Assembly (NCBI GenBank): GCA_965227255.1
Contig: CBDDFS010000001.1
Span: 62,001 to 126,000, forward strand
Direction: 5' to 3'
Origin: CBDDFS01 sp965227255
GTDB lineage: Bacteria > Bacteroidota > Bacteroidia > Flavobacteriales_E > Vicingaceae
DNA length: 64,000 nucleotides
Below, piece by piece: positions 32,007-41,024 of the stretch. Each line of letters begins with the position of its first letter. Position 1 is the stretch's first letter. The notes under the pieces are model-generated. The model was not told the DNA's origin. It made no database searches and saw nothing but the letters and a program-made list of their open reading frames with translations. A program made the translations under genes and the position numbers.

Positions 32007-34220
32007 ATGAAAAAACTTGTACTCTTCATCGGCCTTGCAGCCGCAATACTCCAGCTTGATGCAAAGGAAAACAGGGATATTACCCTCGAAAAGATCTATA
32101 AGAAAGGAACATTTTCGGCTAAGTCGGTATACGGTCTTAGATCCATGGAAGATGGAGAGCATTATACAGTTCTTGAGACTGTAGAAGGTGTTCAACAGAT
32201 AAACAAATATGCATACAGCAAAGAGAAAATGGTGAGTACAATACTCAATAACGACCTCAAAGACGAGAATGATGAGGCCATTAGAATTGAGGGTTATCAG
32301 TTCTCAAAAGACGAAAGCAAACTTCTGATCAAATCAAAATCAGAGCGAATCTACCGCCACTCTATGAGATCTGCCTATTATCTATATGATATTAATTCTA
32401 GCAAATTGCAAAGAATTGGTGATACCAAGTTTCAATTGGCCGAGTTTTCCCCGGATGGTAAATGGATCAGTTTTGTAAGGGAAAACAATTTGTATGTATA
32501 CAATACGGAGAGTAAAAACGAAACAGCAGTGACAACAGACGGAGAAGTGAATAAAATCATCAACGGTGCACCCGATTGGGTTTATGAAGAAGAATTCACT
32601 TTGGTAAAGGCCTACGAATGGTCGCATGATTCAAAATGCATTGCCTACTATAAATTTGATGAAAGCAATGTAAAGGAGTTCTCTTTTCCCGTTTATGGTA
32701 ATCTCTACCCAAAGAACTATGTGTATAAATACCCTAAGGCCGGTGAAGAGAATTCCAAAGTCAAAGTAAAGATCTACCACCTGGAAGGAAAAGAAGCCAC
32801 AGTAAATACTCAATACAATTACGAATATATCCCTCGAATTCAGTGGGTTCCATCTAACGACATGCTTTCGATTCAATTTATGAATCGTTTACAAAATGAG
32901 GTCATCGTTGAGCTGGTAGATAGAGATAATGGTACGAGCAATACGCTGCATATGGAGACGAGCGACACCTATGTAGAAGTACAAGACATCCACTATTTAA
33001 AAGGGAAAAACGCTTTCTTCTGGCTAAGTGAAGCCAATGGGAACCGACATATTTACTACTATGAATACGATCCCGCTAACTTTGAGACCAATGGCGGGGC
33101 TCCTATGACAGGTAAAAGAGTCATTACGGAAGGCAGCGATGTTATCACAAATTTAATCGGTTACAACGAAGAAGATCAGGTCGTTTATTATCAAATGGCA
33201 GATAAGTGGAACCCAACAGACCGACAGACCATGATCAAGCCATTGATAGAAATGGAGGATCTTCCTGAAATGCCAATGGTAATCCCAGGTGGAAATGTGC
33301 GTTTGGAACCGAGCAAGGGACTCAAGTACTTCGTTGTCTATGCGTCAGCTGTATACCAACCTACCATCGTTGCTATTCACAACAATCAGGGACATCCGGT
33401 TCGTGTTCTGGAAGACAACAAGGCTCTGAACGATACATTGAGTAACTACCAATTGAGCCGAAAAGAATTTTTCAAATTCAAGAATAGAAATGGAGACGAA
33501 CTTGTTGGGTGGATGATTAAACCGCCAAACTTTGATCCTGCCAAAAAATATCCTGTCCTGATGTATGTTTACGGTGGTCCTGGGAGTCAAACCGTTTTGA
33601 ACAGATGGGAAGGTGCCAACTACATGTGGTATCAGTACCTGGCCAGAAAAGGATACATCATTGCATCGGTAGACAATAGAGGTACAGGAGCTCGACCAAG
33701 AGAATTCAGGACGTGCACTTACGGTCAATTAGGAAAACTGGAGACCGAGGATCAGATCGATGCAGCACTTTATTTCGCAAAAGAGAACTTCGTAGATGAA
33801 AAAAGAATAGGCATATGGGGATGGTCATACGGCGGGTATATGTCTACACTTTGTCTTGCTAAGGGAGCAGATGTTTTCTCAATGGCCATTGCAGTGGCTC
33901 CGGTAACAAATTGGAGATTCTATGATACCATTTATACAGAAAGGTATATGGGTCTGCCAAAGGAAAATGGTAAATCATATGACGACAACTCTCCGATCAA
34001 CCATGTTGATAAGATCAAAGGGAAGTATTTGCTCGTTCATGGAACGGCCGACGATAATGTGCATTTTCAGAACTCAGCAGAATTGATCTCCGCCCTGGTC
34101 GAGAACAACGTTCAGTTTGAGCAAGCCATATATCCGAATAAGAACCATGGCATTTATGGAGGAAATACCAGGTATCACTTATTCAAGAAGATGACAGACT
34201 TCATTGAGGATAACCTGTAG
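32007..34220 (+). CDS. S9 family peptidase, dipeptidyl-peptidase IV type
   Basis: 737 residues from the ATG at 32007; the upstream ATG at 31953 would put 18 residues before the signal peptide. Signal peptide ends LDAK (about 20). N-terminal eight-bladed propeller with the Glu-Glu substrate motif WVYEEEF (about 193-199), then an alpha/beta-hydrolase domain with triad Ser in GWSYGGY (about 608), Asp in GTADDN (about 681), His in NKNHGIYG (about 711). Removes X-Pro dipeptides from peptide N-termini in the periplasm. Followed 66 nt later by a POT peptide transporter, an obvious functional partner. Confidence 0.95.
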   Translation: MKKLVLFIGLAAAILQLDAKENRDITLEKIYKKGTFSAKSVYGLRSMEDGEHYTVLETVEGVQQINKYAYSKEKMVSTILNNDLKDENDEAIRIEGYQFSKDESKLLIKSKSERIYRHSMRSAYYLYDINSSKLQRIGDTKFQLAEFSPDGKWISFVRENNLYVYNTESKNETAVTTDGEVNKIINGAPDWVYEEEFTLVKAYEWSHDSKCIAYYKFDESNVKEFSFPVYGNLYPKNYVYKYPKAGEENSKVKVKIYHLEGKEATVNTQYNYEYIPRIQWVPSNDMLSIQFMNRLQNEVIVELVDRDNGTSNTLHMETSDTYVEVQDIHYLKGKNAFFWLSEANGNRHIYYYEYDPANFETNGGAPMTGKRVITEGSDVITNLIGYNEEDQVVYYQMADKWNPTDRQTMIKPLIEMEDLPEMPMVIPGGNVRLEPSKGLKYFVVYASAVYQPTIVAIHNNQGHPVRVLEDNKALNDTLSNYQLSRKEFFKFKNRNGDELVGWMIKPPNFDPAKKYPVLMYVYGGPGSQTVLNRWEGANYMWYQYLARKGYIIASVDNRGTGARPREFRTCTYGQLGKLETEDQIDAALYFAKENFVDEKRIGIWGWSYGGYMSTLCLAKGADVFSMAIAVAPVTNWRFYDTIYTERYMGLPKENGKSYDDNSPINHVDKIKGKYLLVHGTADDNVHFQNSAELISALVENNVQFEQAIYPNKNHGIYGGNTRYHLFKKMTDFIEDNL

Positions 34221-34253
34221 AAAATAATTTCTCGGTAGGAAATTCATTTTTTC

Positions 34254-34261
34254 TACATTTG
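34254..34261 (+). promoter_or_regulatory. -7 promoter box, POT transporter
   Basis: TACATTTG, perfect match, 25 nt upstream of the ATG at 34287. No clear TTG -33. Confidence 0.5.
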
Positions 34262-34286
34262 ACAACTTCAACAAACACTATACTTT

Positions 34287-35771
34287 ATGACTGAGACTAC
34301 TAAGAATGGACATCCACGGGGATTAATGGTGCTTTTCTTCTCCGAAATGTGGGAAAGATTCTGTTATTATGGAATGAGGGTGCTCCTTACACTCTATTTG
34401 GTGAAATCACTATTGAAAGGTGATTCAGAAGCAGCACTTATCTATGGTGCCTATACCGGACTGGTTTATGCCGCTCCAATTCTGGGGGGAAAACTGGCCG
34501 ATAAATTTTTAGGTTACAAATACGCCGTCATACTTGGTGGGCTCTTAATGGCAATTGGAGAATTCCTTATCCTGGGTGGTTCAGAACAGTTTCTACTCGT
34601 TGGTATGGGAGCCTTGATTGTTGGTAATGGTTACTTCAAAGCCAACATTTCTACCATCGTTGGAAAACTATATAAAGACGGTGACCCAAAAAGAGATTCC
34701 GGATTTACGATATTCTATATTGGCATCAACATTGGAGCCTTGCTTGCAACCACTGTTGTGGCCTATGTTGGAGAAACCTTCGGATTTGAGAAGGGCTTTG
34801 CACTGGCCGGTATCGGTATGCTAGCCGGAATTTTCATATTCTGGAGTGGAAGAGAGAAATACTCCATGGCACCCGGTGTTGAGATACGAGAAGCCGGATT
34901 GAAAAAAGCTTTAGGTCCGTTCAATTTCGTTCAGGTCATTACCGTTGGCTCACTCGCATTGATTCCTCTTTGTTATGTTTTGATCCTTCAGAATCAGATT
35001 ATGGATTACCTTCTATTGGGTCTATTCCTTATCGTGGCTTTCTCTTTGATCAAGGCGGGAATGGATACCGACAAAACTGAAGGTACAAATATGTGGAAGG
35101 ACAGAATGATCGCTTTGATCATATTCATGTTAATTAATATTTCTTTCTGGGCTTGCTTTGAGCAGGCAGGTACGTCTCTGACCCTTTTTGCGGATAGGAA
35201 CGTAGATCGGGATGTTCTTGGCTGGACCATGCCGGCATCCATGACACAGTTTTTTAATCCTTTCTTCATCATCGTGTTTGGATCGATATTCTCAGTTATG
35301 TGGATCAGATTATCCGAAATGGGCAAGAATCCAAGTATTCCAATGAAATTTGCCTTTGGTATCCTTCAACTTGGAGCAGGATTTTTACTGACACAGGTAG
35401 GTTTCCTATTTGTTAATGAAGCATTCCAGGTACCACTTCTGACACTTGTATTCCTTTATTTGCTGCATACTACAGGTGAATTATTCCTCTCTCCTATCGG
35501 ATTGTCGATGGTTACCAAGCTGGCTCCAAAGAATATTGCCGGAACAGCTATGGGTGCGTGGTTCCTAAGCTTCGCAATTGCCAATTATGTAGGTGGTAAA
35601 ATTGCGTCACTTACAGGTGGCCACGGAGGTGGAGATTCCTTAGGAGTTGCCGAAGGTCTGGATAAATACCTTAATGTCTTTACAACCATTGGTTTCGTCT
35701 TGGTCGGATTTTCTGTCTTGATTATGCTGATCAATAAGCCACTGAAGAAATTAATGCACGGTGTAGAATAG
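34287..35771 (+). CDS. Proton-dependent peptide transporter (POT/PTR family)
   Basis: 494 residues, about 12-14 membrane segments. N-terminal POT signature HPRGLMVLFFSEMWERFCYYGMR (ExxERFxYY) with its proton-coupling residues, GGKLADKFLGYKYAVILGG, GNGYFKANISTIVGKLY and the FSIFY-like FTIFYIGINIGALLA. Imports di- and tripeptides with protons. Placed directly after the DPP-IV-like peptidase: dipeptides released in the periplasm would be taken up by this carrier. Followed by a terminator. Confidence 0.95.
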   Translation: MTETTKNGHPRGLMVLFFSEMWERFCYYGMRVLLTLYLVKSLLKGDSEAALIYGAYTGLVYAAPILGGKLADKFLGYKYAVILGGLLMAIGEFLILGGSEQFLLVGMGALIVGNGYFKANISTIVGKLYKDGDPKRDSGFTIFYIGINIGALLATTVVAYVGETFGFEKGFALAGIGMLAGIFIFWSGREKYSMAPGVEIREAGLKKALGPFNFVQVITVGSLALIPLCYVLILQNQIMDYLLLGLFLIVAFSLIKAGMDTDKTEGTNMWKDRMIALIIFMLINISFWACFEQAGTSLTLFADRNVDRDVLGWTMPASMTQFFNPFFIIVFGSIFSVMWIRLSEMGKNPSIPMKFAFGILQLGAGFLLTQVGFLFVNEAFQVPLLTLVFLYLLHTTGELFLSPIGLSMVTKLAPKNIAGTAMGAWFLSFAIANYVGGKIASLTGGHGGGDSLGVAEGLDKYLNVFTTIGFVLVGFSVLIMLINKPLKKLMHGVE

Positions 35772-35794
35772 AAAACACCACATTGAACAGAAAG

Positions 35795-35823
35795 AAGGCA
35801 GTCCGATGGGCTGTCTTTTTTTA
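35795..35823 (+). terminator. Terminator of the POT gene
   Basis: Stem AAGGCAGTCC/GGGCTGTCTT with two G-T pairs and loop GAT, then a T-run. Confidence 0.85.
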
Positions 35824-35825
35824 TA

Positions 35826-35865
35826 GGTTTATTGGTTTATTGGTTCATTTGTTTATTGATGCATT
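35826..35865. repeat. Degenerate 8-bp tandem word array
   Basis: Five octamers in register: GGTTTATT, GGTTTATT, GGTTCATT, TGTTTATT, GATGCATT. Directly after the terminator. The same words occur at 42021-42060. Confidence 0.8.
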
Positions 35866-35945
35866 GGCTCTTGCTCAATAGTGTTTTCTGACGACTTTCC
35901 AAGAATGGCTTATTTGACTTCTTGATTAGTCCGCTGAATTAATCT

Positions 35946-35953
35946 TAACTTTG
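35946..35953 (+). promoter_or_regulatory. -7 promoter box, thioredoxin-like gene
   Basis: TAACTTTG, perfect match, with a TTG 21 nt upstream (35922-35924). Ends 5 nt before the ATG at 35959: candidate leaderless transcript. Confidence 0.6.
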
Positions 35954-35958
35954 ACTAT

Positions 35959-36513
35959 ATGAGACTTTTAATCACATCTTTAATCATCTTTAATTTTTCA
36001 TTCTTCACCTCCTTCGGACAGGATGAGCCAAAAAAGATAAACTGGGTAGACATAGAGACTGCACAGAAACTGAATGAAAAGGAGCCACGAAAAATGATCA
36101 TAGATGTTTATACCAACTGGTGTGGATGGTGTAAAAAAATGGATGCTGGTGCCTTCTCTCATCCCGTAATTGTTGATTATATAAATAAGAACTATTATGC
36201 GGTGAAGTTAAATGCAGAGAGCAAGAAGAACATCACATTCAAGGGCGTGACTTACGTGAACCCAGATCCGACTAGAAGACGTCCTACCCATCAAATTGCT
36301 TCAATAGGCGCAGTAAATGGCCGAATTGGATACCCTACCATCGTATACATAGACGAAAACCTTGACCTTTTATCTCAAGTGCCCGGATTCATGGATGCCA
36401 GAAGCATTGAACCTGTTATACATTTCTTTGCTGAAGAAGCATACAAGGAGATGTCATATGAAGAATATTCGAAGCAATTCGAAGGAGAAATTCCTCCTAA
36501 GCAGGTCCAATAG
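35959..36513 (+). CDS. Exported thioredoxin-like protein
   Basis: 184 residues. Signal peptide ends TSFGQ (about 21). Thioredoxin fold with active site NWCGWCKKM (Cys55 and Cys58), as in DUF255/YyaL-like or DsbD-gamma-like domains. Then GRIGYPTIVYIDEN with the cis-Pro loop (about 115-125), normal for the fold. Likely a periplasmic disulfide reductase or isomerase. The partner is unknown. The promoter is nearly adjacent to the start codon. Confidence 0.88.
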   Translation: MRLLITSLIIFNFSFFTSFGQDEPKKINWVDIETAQKLNEKEPRKMIIDVYTNWCGWCKKMDAGAFSHPVIVDYINKNYYAVKLNAESKKNITFKGVTYVNPDPTRRRPTHQIASIGAVNGRIGYPTIVYIDENLDLLSQVPGFMDARSIEPVIHFFAEEAYKEMSYEEYSKQFEGEIPPKQVQ

Positions 36514-36569
36514 ATTTTGAATTTCTCACATTATTTGCTTTCTTGTATAGATATTTTTAAATCTCAATC

Positions 36570-36842
36570 ATGAATATCTATGTAGGAAACATCTCATATA
36601 ACTCTAGTGAAGAGGATTTGGGCAACTTATTTGCGGAGTACGGAACAGTATCTTCGGTGAAGATTATTATCAATAAACATACGGGCAGATCCAAAGGATT
36701 TGGTTTCGTAGAAATGGCCAATGAAGAGGAAGGACAAAAGGCAGTGGACAGCCTCGATGGTCAAGATCTAATGGGCAGAAATCTAAGAGTGGATAAAGCA
36801 AAAGAGAAATCTGAATCCGTTAATACCGGAAACGAAATGTGA
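36570..36842 (+). CDS. RRM-domain RNA-binding protein
   Basis: 90 residues, a single RNA-recognition motif: RNP2 IYVGNI at 3-8 and RNP1 KGFGFVEM at about 43-50, with the aromatic residues that stack on RNA. Short acidic/polar tail. Glycine-tail-less Rbp proteins of this kind occur in Bacteroidota and cyanobacteria; in Bacteroides RbpB-type proteins act in post-transcriptional control. Followed immediately by a strong terminator. Confidence 0.93.
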   Translation: MNIYVGNISYNSSEEDLGNLFAEYGTVSSVKIIINKHTGRSKGFGFVEMANEEEGQKAVDSLDGQDLMGRNLRVDKAKEKSESVNTGNEM

Positions 36843-36863
36843 TATATTTTACAGGAAATAGAG

Positions 36864-36893
36864 AAGCTCCGTTAGTCAACGGGGCTTTTTTTT
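36864..36893 (+). terminator. Terminator of the RRM gene
   Basis: Stem AAGCTCCGTT/AACGGGGCTT (one G-T pair), loop AGTC, followed by a T-run. Confidence 0.92.
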
Positions 36894-36939
36894 ACTTAAA
36901 GGAAATTCTTCAGATTGAGTTAATATGAAAAACTTAAGC

Positions 36940-36987
36940 GATTCACTTATAGACCAATTCACCAATAGACTTATCCACCAATAAACC
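36940..36987. repeat. Degenerate 8-bp tandem word array
   Basis: Six octamers in register: GATTCACT, TATAGACC, AATTCACC, AATAGACT, TATCCACC, AATAAACC. The pattern alternates and runs up to the folD stop codon. Confidence 0.75.
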
Positions 36988-36990
36988 GCC

Positions 36991-37866
36991 TCACTCTCTC
37001 ATCTTCACCGCCTGAAGTGTATTCATCAGCAGTGATGCAATGGTCATAGGGCCTACTCCTCCCGGAACCGGAGTGATATAGCTGCATTTTGGGGAGACTG
37101 CCTCGAAATCGACATCTCCAACGAGCCGGAAACCAGATTTCTTCGTTTCATCCGGAACTCTTGTGATTCCTACATCAATTACAACAACTCCTTCCTTCAC
37201 CATGTCAGCTTTCAGGAATTCAGCGACTCCCAGGGCGACAATAATGATGTCGGCTTTTCTGGTGTATTCTTCTATATTTTTGGTTCGACTGTGTGTAAGC
37301 GTAACAGTACAGTTACCAACTTTTTCCTTTCTAGCCATCAAAACACTCATGGGCATGCCCACGATATGACTTCTCCCAATTACTACACAGTGTTTGCCGC
37401 TGGTCTCAATATTGTAGCGATCCAGCAATTGTACAATTCCAAAAGGAGTTGCTGAAATGAAAGTGGGAAGGTTGAGCATCATTCTACCCAGGTTTTCGGG
37501 ATGGAAACCATCAACATCCTTACCTGGCTTGATGGCCATGGTTACCTTTTCTTCGTCCAGATGCGACGGCAGAGGAAGTTGAACAATAAAACCATCGATG
37601 TCGTCATCGCTGTTCAATTGGTCAATGGTCTGCATCAGTTTTTCCTGACTCGTATCCTCAGGAAGCTCAATTAAGGTCGAATTGAATCCCACTCTTTCAC
37701 AGGCCTTTACTTTTGCACCGACGTAAGTTTTGCTGGCACCATCATTTCCAACCAATACTGCTGCCAAATGAGGCTTCTTCCCTCCTTTTGCAGCTAATTC
37801 AGCCACCTCAGCAGCTATTTCATCCTTGATTTCGTTTGATACCTTTTTTCCGTCGATTAATTCCAT
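36991..37866 (-). CDS. folD: Methylenetetrahydrofolate dehydrogenase/cyclohydrolase
   Basis: 291 residues, full length. Interconverts 5,10-methylene-, methenyl- and 10-formyl-tetrahydrofolate. Conserved active site KTYVGAKVKACERVG (about 46-60; catalytic Tyr and Lys), QLPLPSHL, KDVDGFHPENLG, and the NADP-binding VIGRSHIVGMPMS (about 162-174) with the C-terminal PVPGGVGPMTIASLL. Last gene of the arginase-argS-ffh-folD run, 2 nt after ffh. Confidence 0.97.
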   Translation of the reverse strand: MELIDGKKVSNEIKDEIAAEVAELAAKGGKKPHLAAVLVGNDGASKTYVGAKVKACERVGFNSTLIELPEDTSQEKLMQTIDQLNSDDDIDGFIVQLPLPSHLDEEKVTMAIKPGKDVDGFHPENLGRMMLNLPTFISATPFGIVQLLDRYNIETSGKHCVVIGRSHIVGMPMSVLMARKEKVGNCTVTLTHSRTKNIEEYTRKADIIIVALGVAEFLKADMVKEGVVVIDVGITRVPDETKKSGFRLVGDVDFEAVSPKCSYITPVPGGVGPMTIASLLMNTLQAVKMRE

Positions 37867-37868
37867 AA

Positions 37869-39212
37869 TTACATTCTTCCTTGATTCGGCATTTTGGGCA
37901 TATTTCGCATCATTTTCGCCATGTTCTGCTTATTGCCCATTAGTTTCATAACCTTGCTCGTTTCAGCAAATTGTTTGAGCAGTTTATTGACTTCCGGTAT
38001 GTTTGTTCCACTTCCGTCAGCGATTCTTTTCCTCCTGCTTCCATTAATGATCTTAGGATTACTTCTTTCCTCAGGTGTCATGGAGTGAATTATCGCTTCG
38101 ATGTGCTTAAAGGCATCATCGTCTATATCAAGATTCTTTACTGCTTTGCCAACACCGGGAACCATTCCAAGTAGATCCTTGACATTACCCATCTTTTTGA
38201 TCTGCTGGATCTGATCAATAAAGTCATTAAAATCAAACTGGTTCTTGGCAATTCTCTTTTGAAGCCTCCTAGCTTTTTCCTCATCGAATTGCTCCTGCGC
38301 TTTTTCTACAAGTGTTACAACGTCTCCTTTACCAAGAATCCTGTCGGCCATCCTGCTCGGGTGAAATACATCCAGCGCATCCGGCTTTTCACCTGTACCT
38401 ACGAACTTAATAGGTTTGTTGACCACCGATTTGATAGACAGGGCAGCACCACCTCTGGTATCACCATCGAGTTTGGTTAATACAACACCGTCGAAATTTA
38501 ATCGTTCGTTGAACGCCTTGGCCGTATTCACAGCATCCTGACCCGTCATTGAGTCAACAACAAACAATGTCTCCGTTGGATTGATGGCCTTTTTAATGCC
38601 TTCAATCTCATCCATCATCTGCTCATCGATGGCAAGTCGACCTGCTGTATCCACGATAACAGCGTTGTGTCCTTTGGATCTGGCTTCACCAAGACCCTTT
38701 TTCACAATATCAAGGGCGTTCTTATTTTCCTTATCAGAATAAACCGGAGCACCTACCTGCTCACCAATTACATGCAACTGATCAATTGCGGCAGGACGAT
38801 AGATATCTCCGGCAATCAGTAATGGATTCTTTCCTTTCTTTTTAAGAAAAGTGGCAAGCTTTCCGGTGAAAGTCGTTTTACCAGATCCCTGAAGTCCAGC
38901 GATCAAATAAATAGCCGGCGTTCCTTTAAGATTCAGCTCAGAACTCTCGCTACCCATAAGGTTTGATAGTTCGTCGTGTGTTATTTTGATGAGAAGCTGA
39001 CTTGGGGAAATGGCATTCAGTACGTTTTGTCCAAGTGCTTTTTGCTTGACCTCATCTGTGAAGGACTTGGCAATTTTATAGTTGACATCAGCATCAAGAA
39101 GTGCCTTTCTTACTTCTTTCAAAGTTTCGGCTACGTTGATCTCTGAGATCTGACCCTGTCCCTTCAGGACCTTAAAGGCTCTTTCGAGCTTATCAGTTAA
39201 ATTTTCAAACAT
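37869..39212 (-). CDS. ffh: Signal recognition particle protein Ffh
   Basis: 447 residues. NG GTPase domain with P-loop GLQGSGKTT (106-114), DTAGR, and TKLDGDTRGG (G4). Then the Met-rich M domain binding 4.5S RNA and signal sequences, ending KMMRNMPKMPNQGRM. Delivers nascent membrane proteins with FtsY (also in this window). Has its own -7 box within 20-30 nt of the start, although argS lies only 45 nt upstream. Confidence 0.97.
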   Translation of the reverse strand: MFENLTDKLERAFKVLKGQGQISEINVAETLKEVRKALLDADVNYKIAKSFTDEVKQKALGQNVLNAISPSQLLIKITHDELSNLMGSESSELNLKGTPAIYLIAGLQGSGKTTFTGKLATFLKKKGKNPLLIAGDIYRPAAIDQLHVIGEQVGAPVYSDKENKNALDIVKKGLGEARSKGHNAVIVDTAGRLAIDEQMMDEIEGIKKAINPTETLFVVDSMTGQDAVNTAKAFNERLNFDGVVLTKLDGDTRGGAALSIKSVVNKPIKFVGTGEKPDALDVFHPSRMADRILGKGDVVTLVEKAQEQFDEEKARRLQKRIAKNQFDFNDFIDQIQQIKKMGNVKDLLGMVPGVGKAVKNLDIDDDAFKHIEAIIHSMTPEERSNPKIINGSRRKRIADGSGTNIPEVNKLLKQFAETSKVMKLMGNKQNMAKMMRNMPKMPNQGRM

Positions 39213-39230
39213 GTCGTATCAAGTGAGGTG

Positions 39231-39238
39231 CAAAATTA
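39231..39238 (-). promoter_or_regulatory. -7 promoter box, ffh
   Basis: TAATTTTG on the reverse strand, perfect match, 18 nt before the ATG at 39212. GC-containing CACC follows. Confidence 0.55.
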
Positions 39239-39257
39239 ACAATTTGATTCCAGCCAA

Positions 39258-41024
39258 TTACATTCGGTTTGGGACCTCAATTCCCAATAGTTTCATTCCG
39301 CGCTTGACCGTGTTGGCAACATTTTGAGAAAGAGAAAGACGGAAATTCATCAATTCTTCATTTTCTTCTTTCAGAATAGGAATACTTTGATAAAACTGGT
39401 TATACATTTTGACCAGCTCGTAGGTATAGTTAGCAATCAAGGAAGGGTTCAATTCATCCATTGATTCCTTGAGTACTGTATCGTAATGATGAAGCTGCTT
39501 TATAATGTCTTTCTCAAGATCAGAAATATTTATGTCACCCGAATAAGAGAAAACCGATATCCCACTTTTGGCTATCAGTGTTCTGATCCTGGCATGAGTG
39601 TATTGGATAAAAGGACCGGTATTTCCGACAAACTCAATGGATTCTTCAGGGTTAAAAGTGATCTGTTTCTTCGGATCGATCTTAAGAATGAAATATTTCA
39701 ATGCACCCAGGCCGATTGTTCTGAAAAGTCCTTCTCTTTCTTCTTCACTGATGCCTTCAAGCTTGCCCAATTCTTCGGATTTCTTCCTGGCCGTTTCGAT
39801 CATTTCATCAATCAGATCGTCAGCATCAACAACAGTGCCCTCTCTTGACTTCATCTTACCTGAAGGCAATTCTACCATACCATAAGAAAGATGAGCACAG
39901 GCCTCTGCCCAATCATAACCCAGCTTTTTCAAAATGAGAAAGAGAACTTTGAAATGATAATTCTGTTCATTCCCAACCGTGTAGATCATGCTAGTGATGT
40001 CGGGATAATCCTTCTTACGCAGTATTGCTGTCCCAATGTCTTGTGTCATATAAACAGATGTGCCATCAGACCGAATCAGGATCTTCTGGTCGAGTCCTTC
40101 GTCTGAGAGATCAACCCAAACAGAACCATCTTCTTTTTGATAAAAGATTCCCTGTTCCAGCCCTTTCATCACATCATCCTTGCCAACCAGATATGTATCC
40201 GACTCGTAATACAGTTTATCAAAATCAACTCCCAGGTTCTCATAGGTAATATCAAAACCATCATAAACCCAGGAATTCATCATTTCCCAAAGATCACGTA
40301 CTTCTTTATCGTTTGATTCCCACTTACGCAACATTTCCTGGGCTTCAAGTAAAATTGGAGCCTCTTTCTCAGCTTCTTCCTTTGATTTACCACTTTCAAT
40401 AAGAGCAGCAATCTCTTTTTTGTATTCCTGATCGAACTTCACGTAGTAATCTCCCACAAGATGGTCTCCTTTCTTACCACTTGATTCCGGAGTCTCTCCA
40501 TCACCGTATTTCTGCCAGGCCAACATTGACTTACAAATGTGAATTCCTCTGTCATTGATTACCTGCGCCTTTGTCACGGGATAGGCGTTTGACTTTATGA
40601 TCTCACTCACCGAGTAGCCCAGAAGATTGTTTCTGATGTGTCCCAGGTGCAAAGGTTTGTTCGTATTAGGTGAAGAATATTCCACAAGCACCCGATCCTT
40701 TTTCTGTTCTGGGGTCGATTCCTTGAAATTCGACAACCAGTCCACCCAAAATGAAGAGGTAAATTCCAGGTTAAGAAATCCTTTGATCACATTGAAACCT
40801 TCGACGATTTCGATCGACCCTTTCAAAGCATTACCGATCTCTTCCGCTGTCTGTTCCGGTCCTTTTTTCGATGTTTTCAAATAGGGAAAAACAACAAGCG
40901 TTCTGTCGCCTTTGAAGTCGCGACGTGTCTGTTGCAAGGTAACAGGCAACTCAACACCATACAATTTCTTCAGCTCCTCTCCTATGGCATCTGACAACCA
41001 TTTCTCAAATTCAATTCCCGTCAT
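39258..41024 (-). CDS. argS: Arginyl-tRNA synthetase
   Basis: 588 residues, class I synthetase. N-terminal Add1 domain, HIGH-type motif PNTNKPLHLGHIRNN (HLGH at 126-129), a KMSK-like segment SGKMKSREGT (about 400), and a DALR-type anticodon-binding C-terminus (NTGPFIQYTHARIRTL). Its start overlaps the arginase stop by 4 nt (ATGA), so arginine charging and arginine breakdown are translationally coupled here. Confidence 0.97.
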   Translation of the reverse strand: MTGIEFEKWLSDAIGEELKKLYGVELPVTLQQTRRDFKGDRTLVVFPYLKTSKKGPEQTAEEIGNALKGSIEIVEGFNVIKGFLNLEFTSSFWVDWLSNFKESTPEQKKDRVLVEYSSPNTNKPLHLGHIRNNLLGYSVSEIIKSNAYPVTKAQVINDRGIHICKSMLAWQKYGDGETPESSGKKGDHLVGDYYVKFDQEYKKEIAALIESGKSKEEAEKEAPILLEAQEMLRKWESNDKEVRDLWEMMNSWVYDGFDITYENLGVDFDKLYYESDTYLVGKDDVMKGLEQGIFYQKEDGSVWVDLSDEGLDQKILIRSDGTSVYMTQDIGTAILRKKDYPDITSMIYTVGNEQNYHFKVLFLILKKLGYDWAEACAHLSYGMVELPSGKMKSREGTVVDADDLIDEMIETARKKSEELGKLEGISEEEREGLFRTIGLGALKYFILKIDPKKQITFNPEESIEFVGNTGPFIQYTHARIRTLIAKSGISVFSYSGDINISDLEKDIIKQLHHYDTVLKESMDELNPSLIANYTYELVKMYNQFYQSIPILKEENEELMNFRLSLSQNVANTVKRGMKLLGIEVPNRM

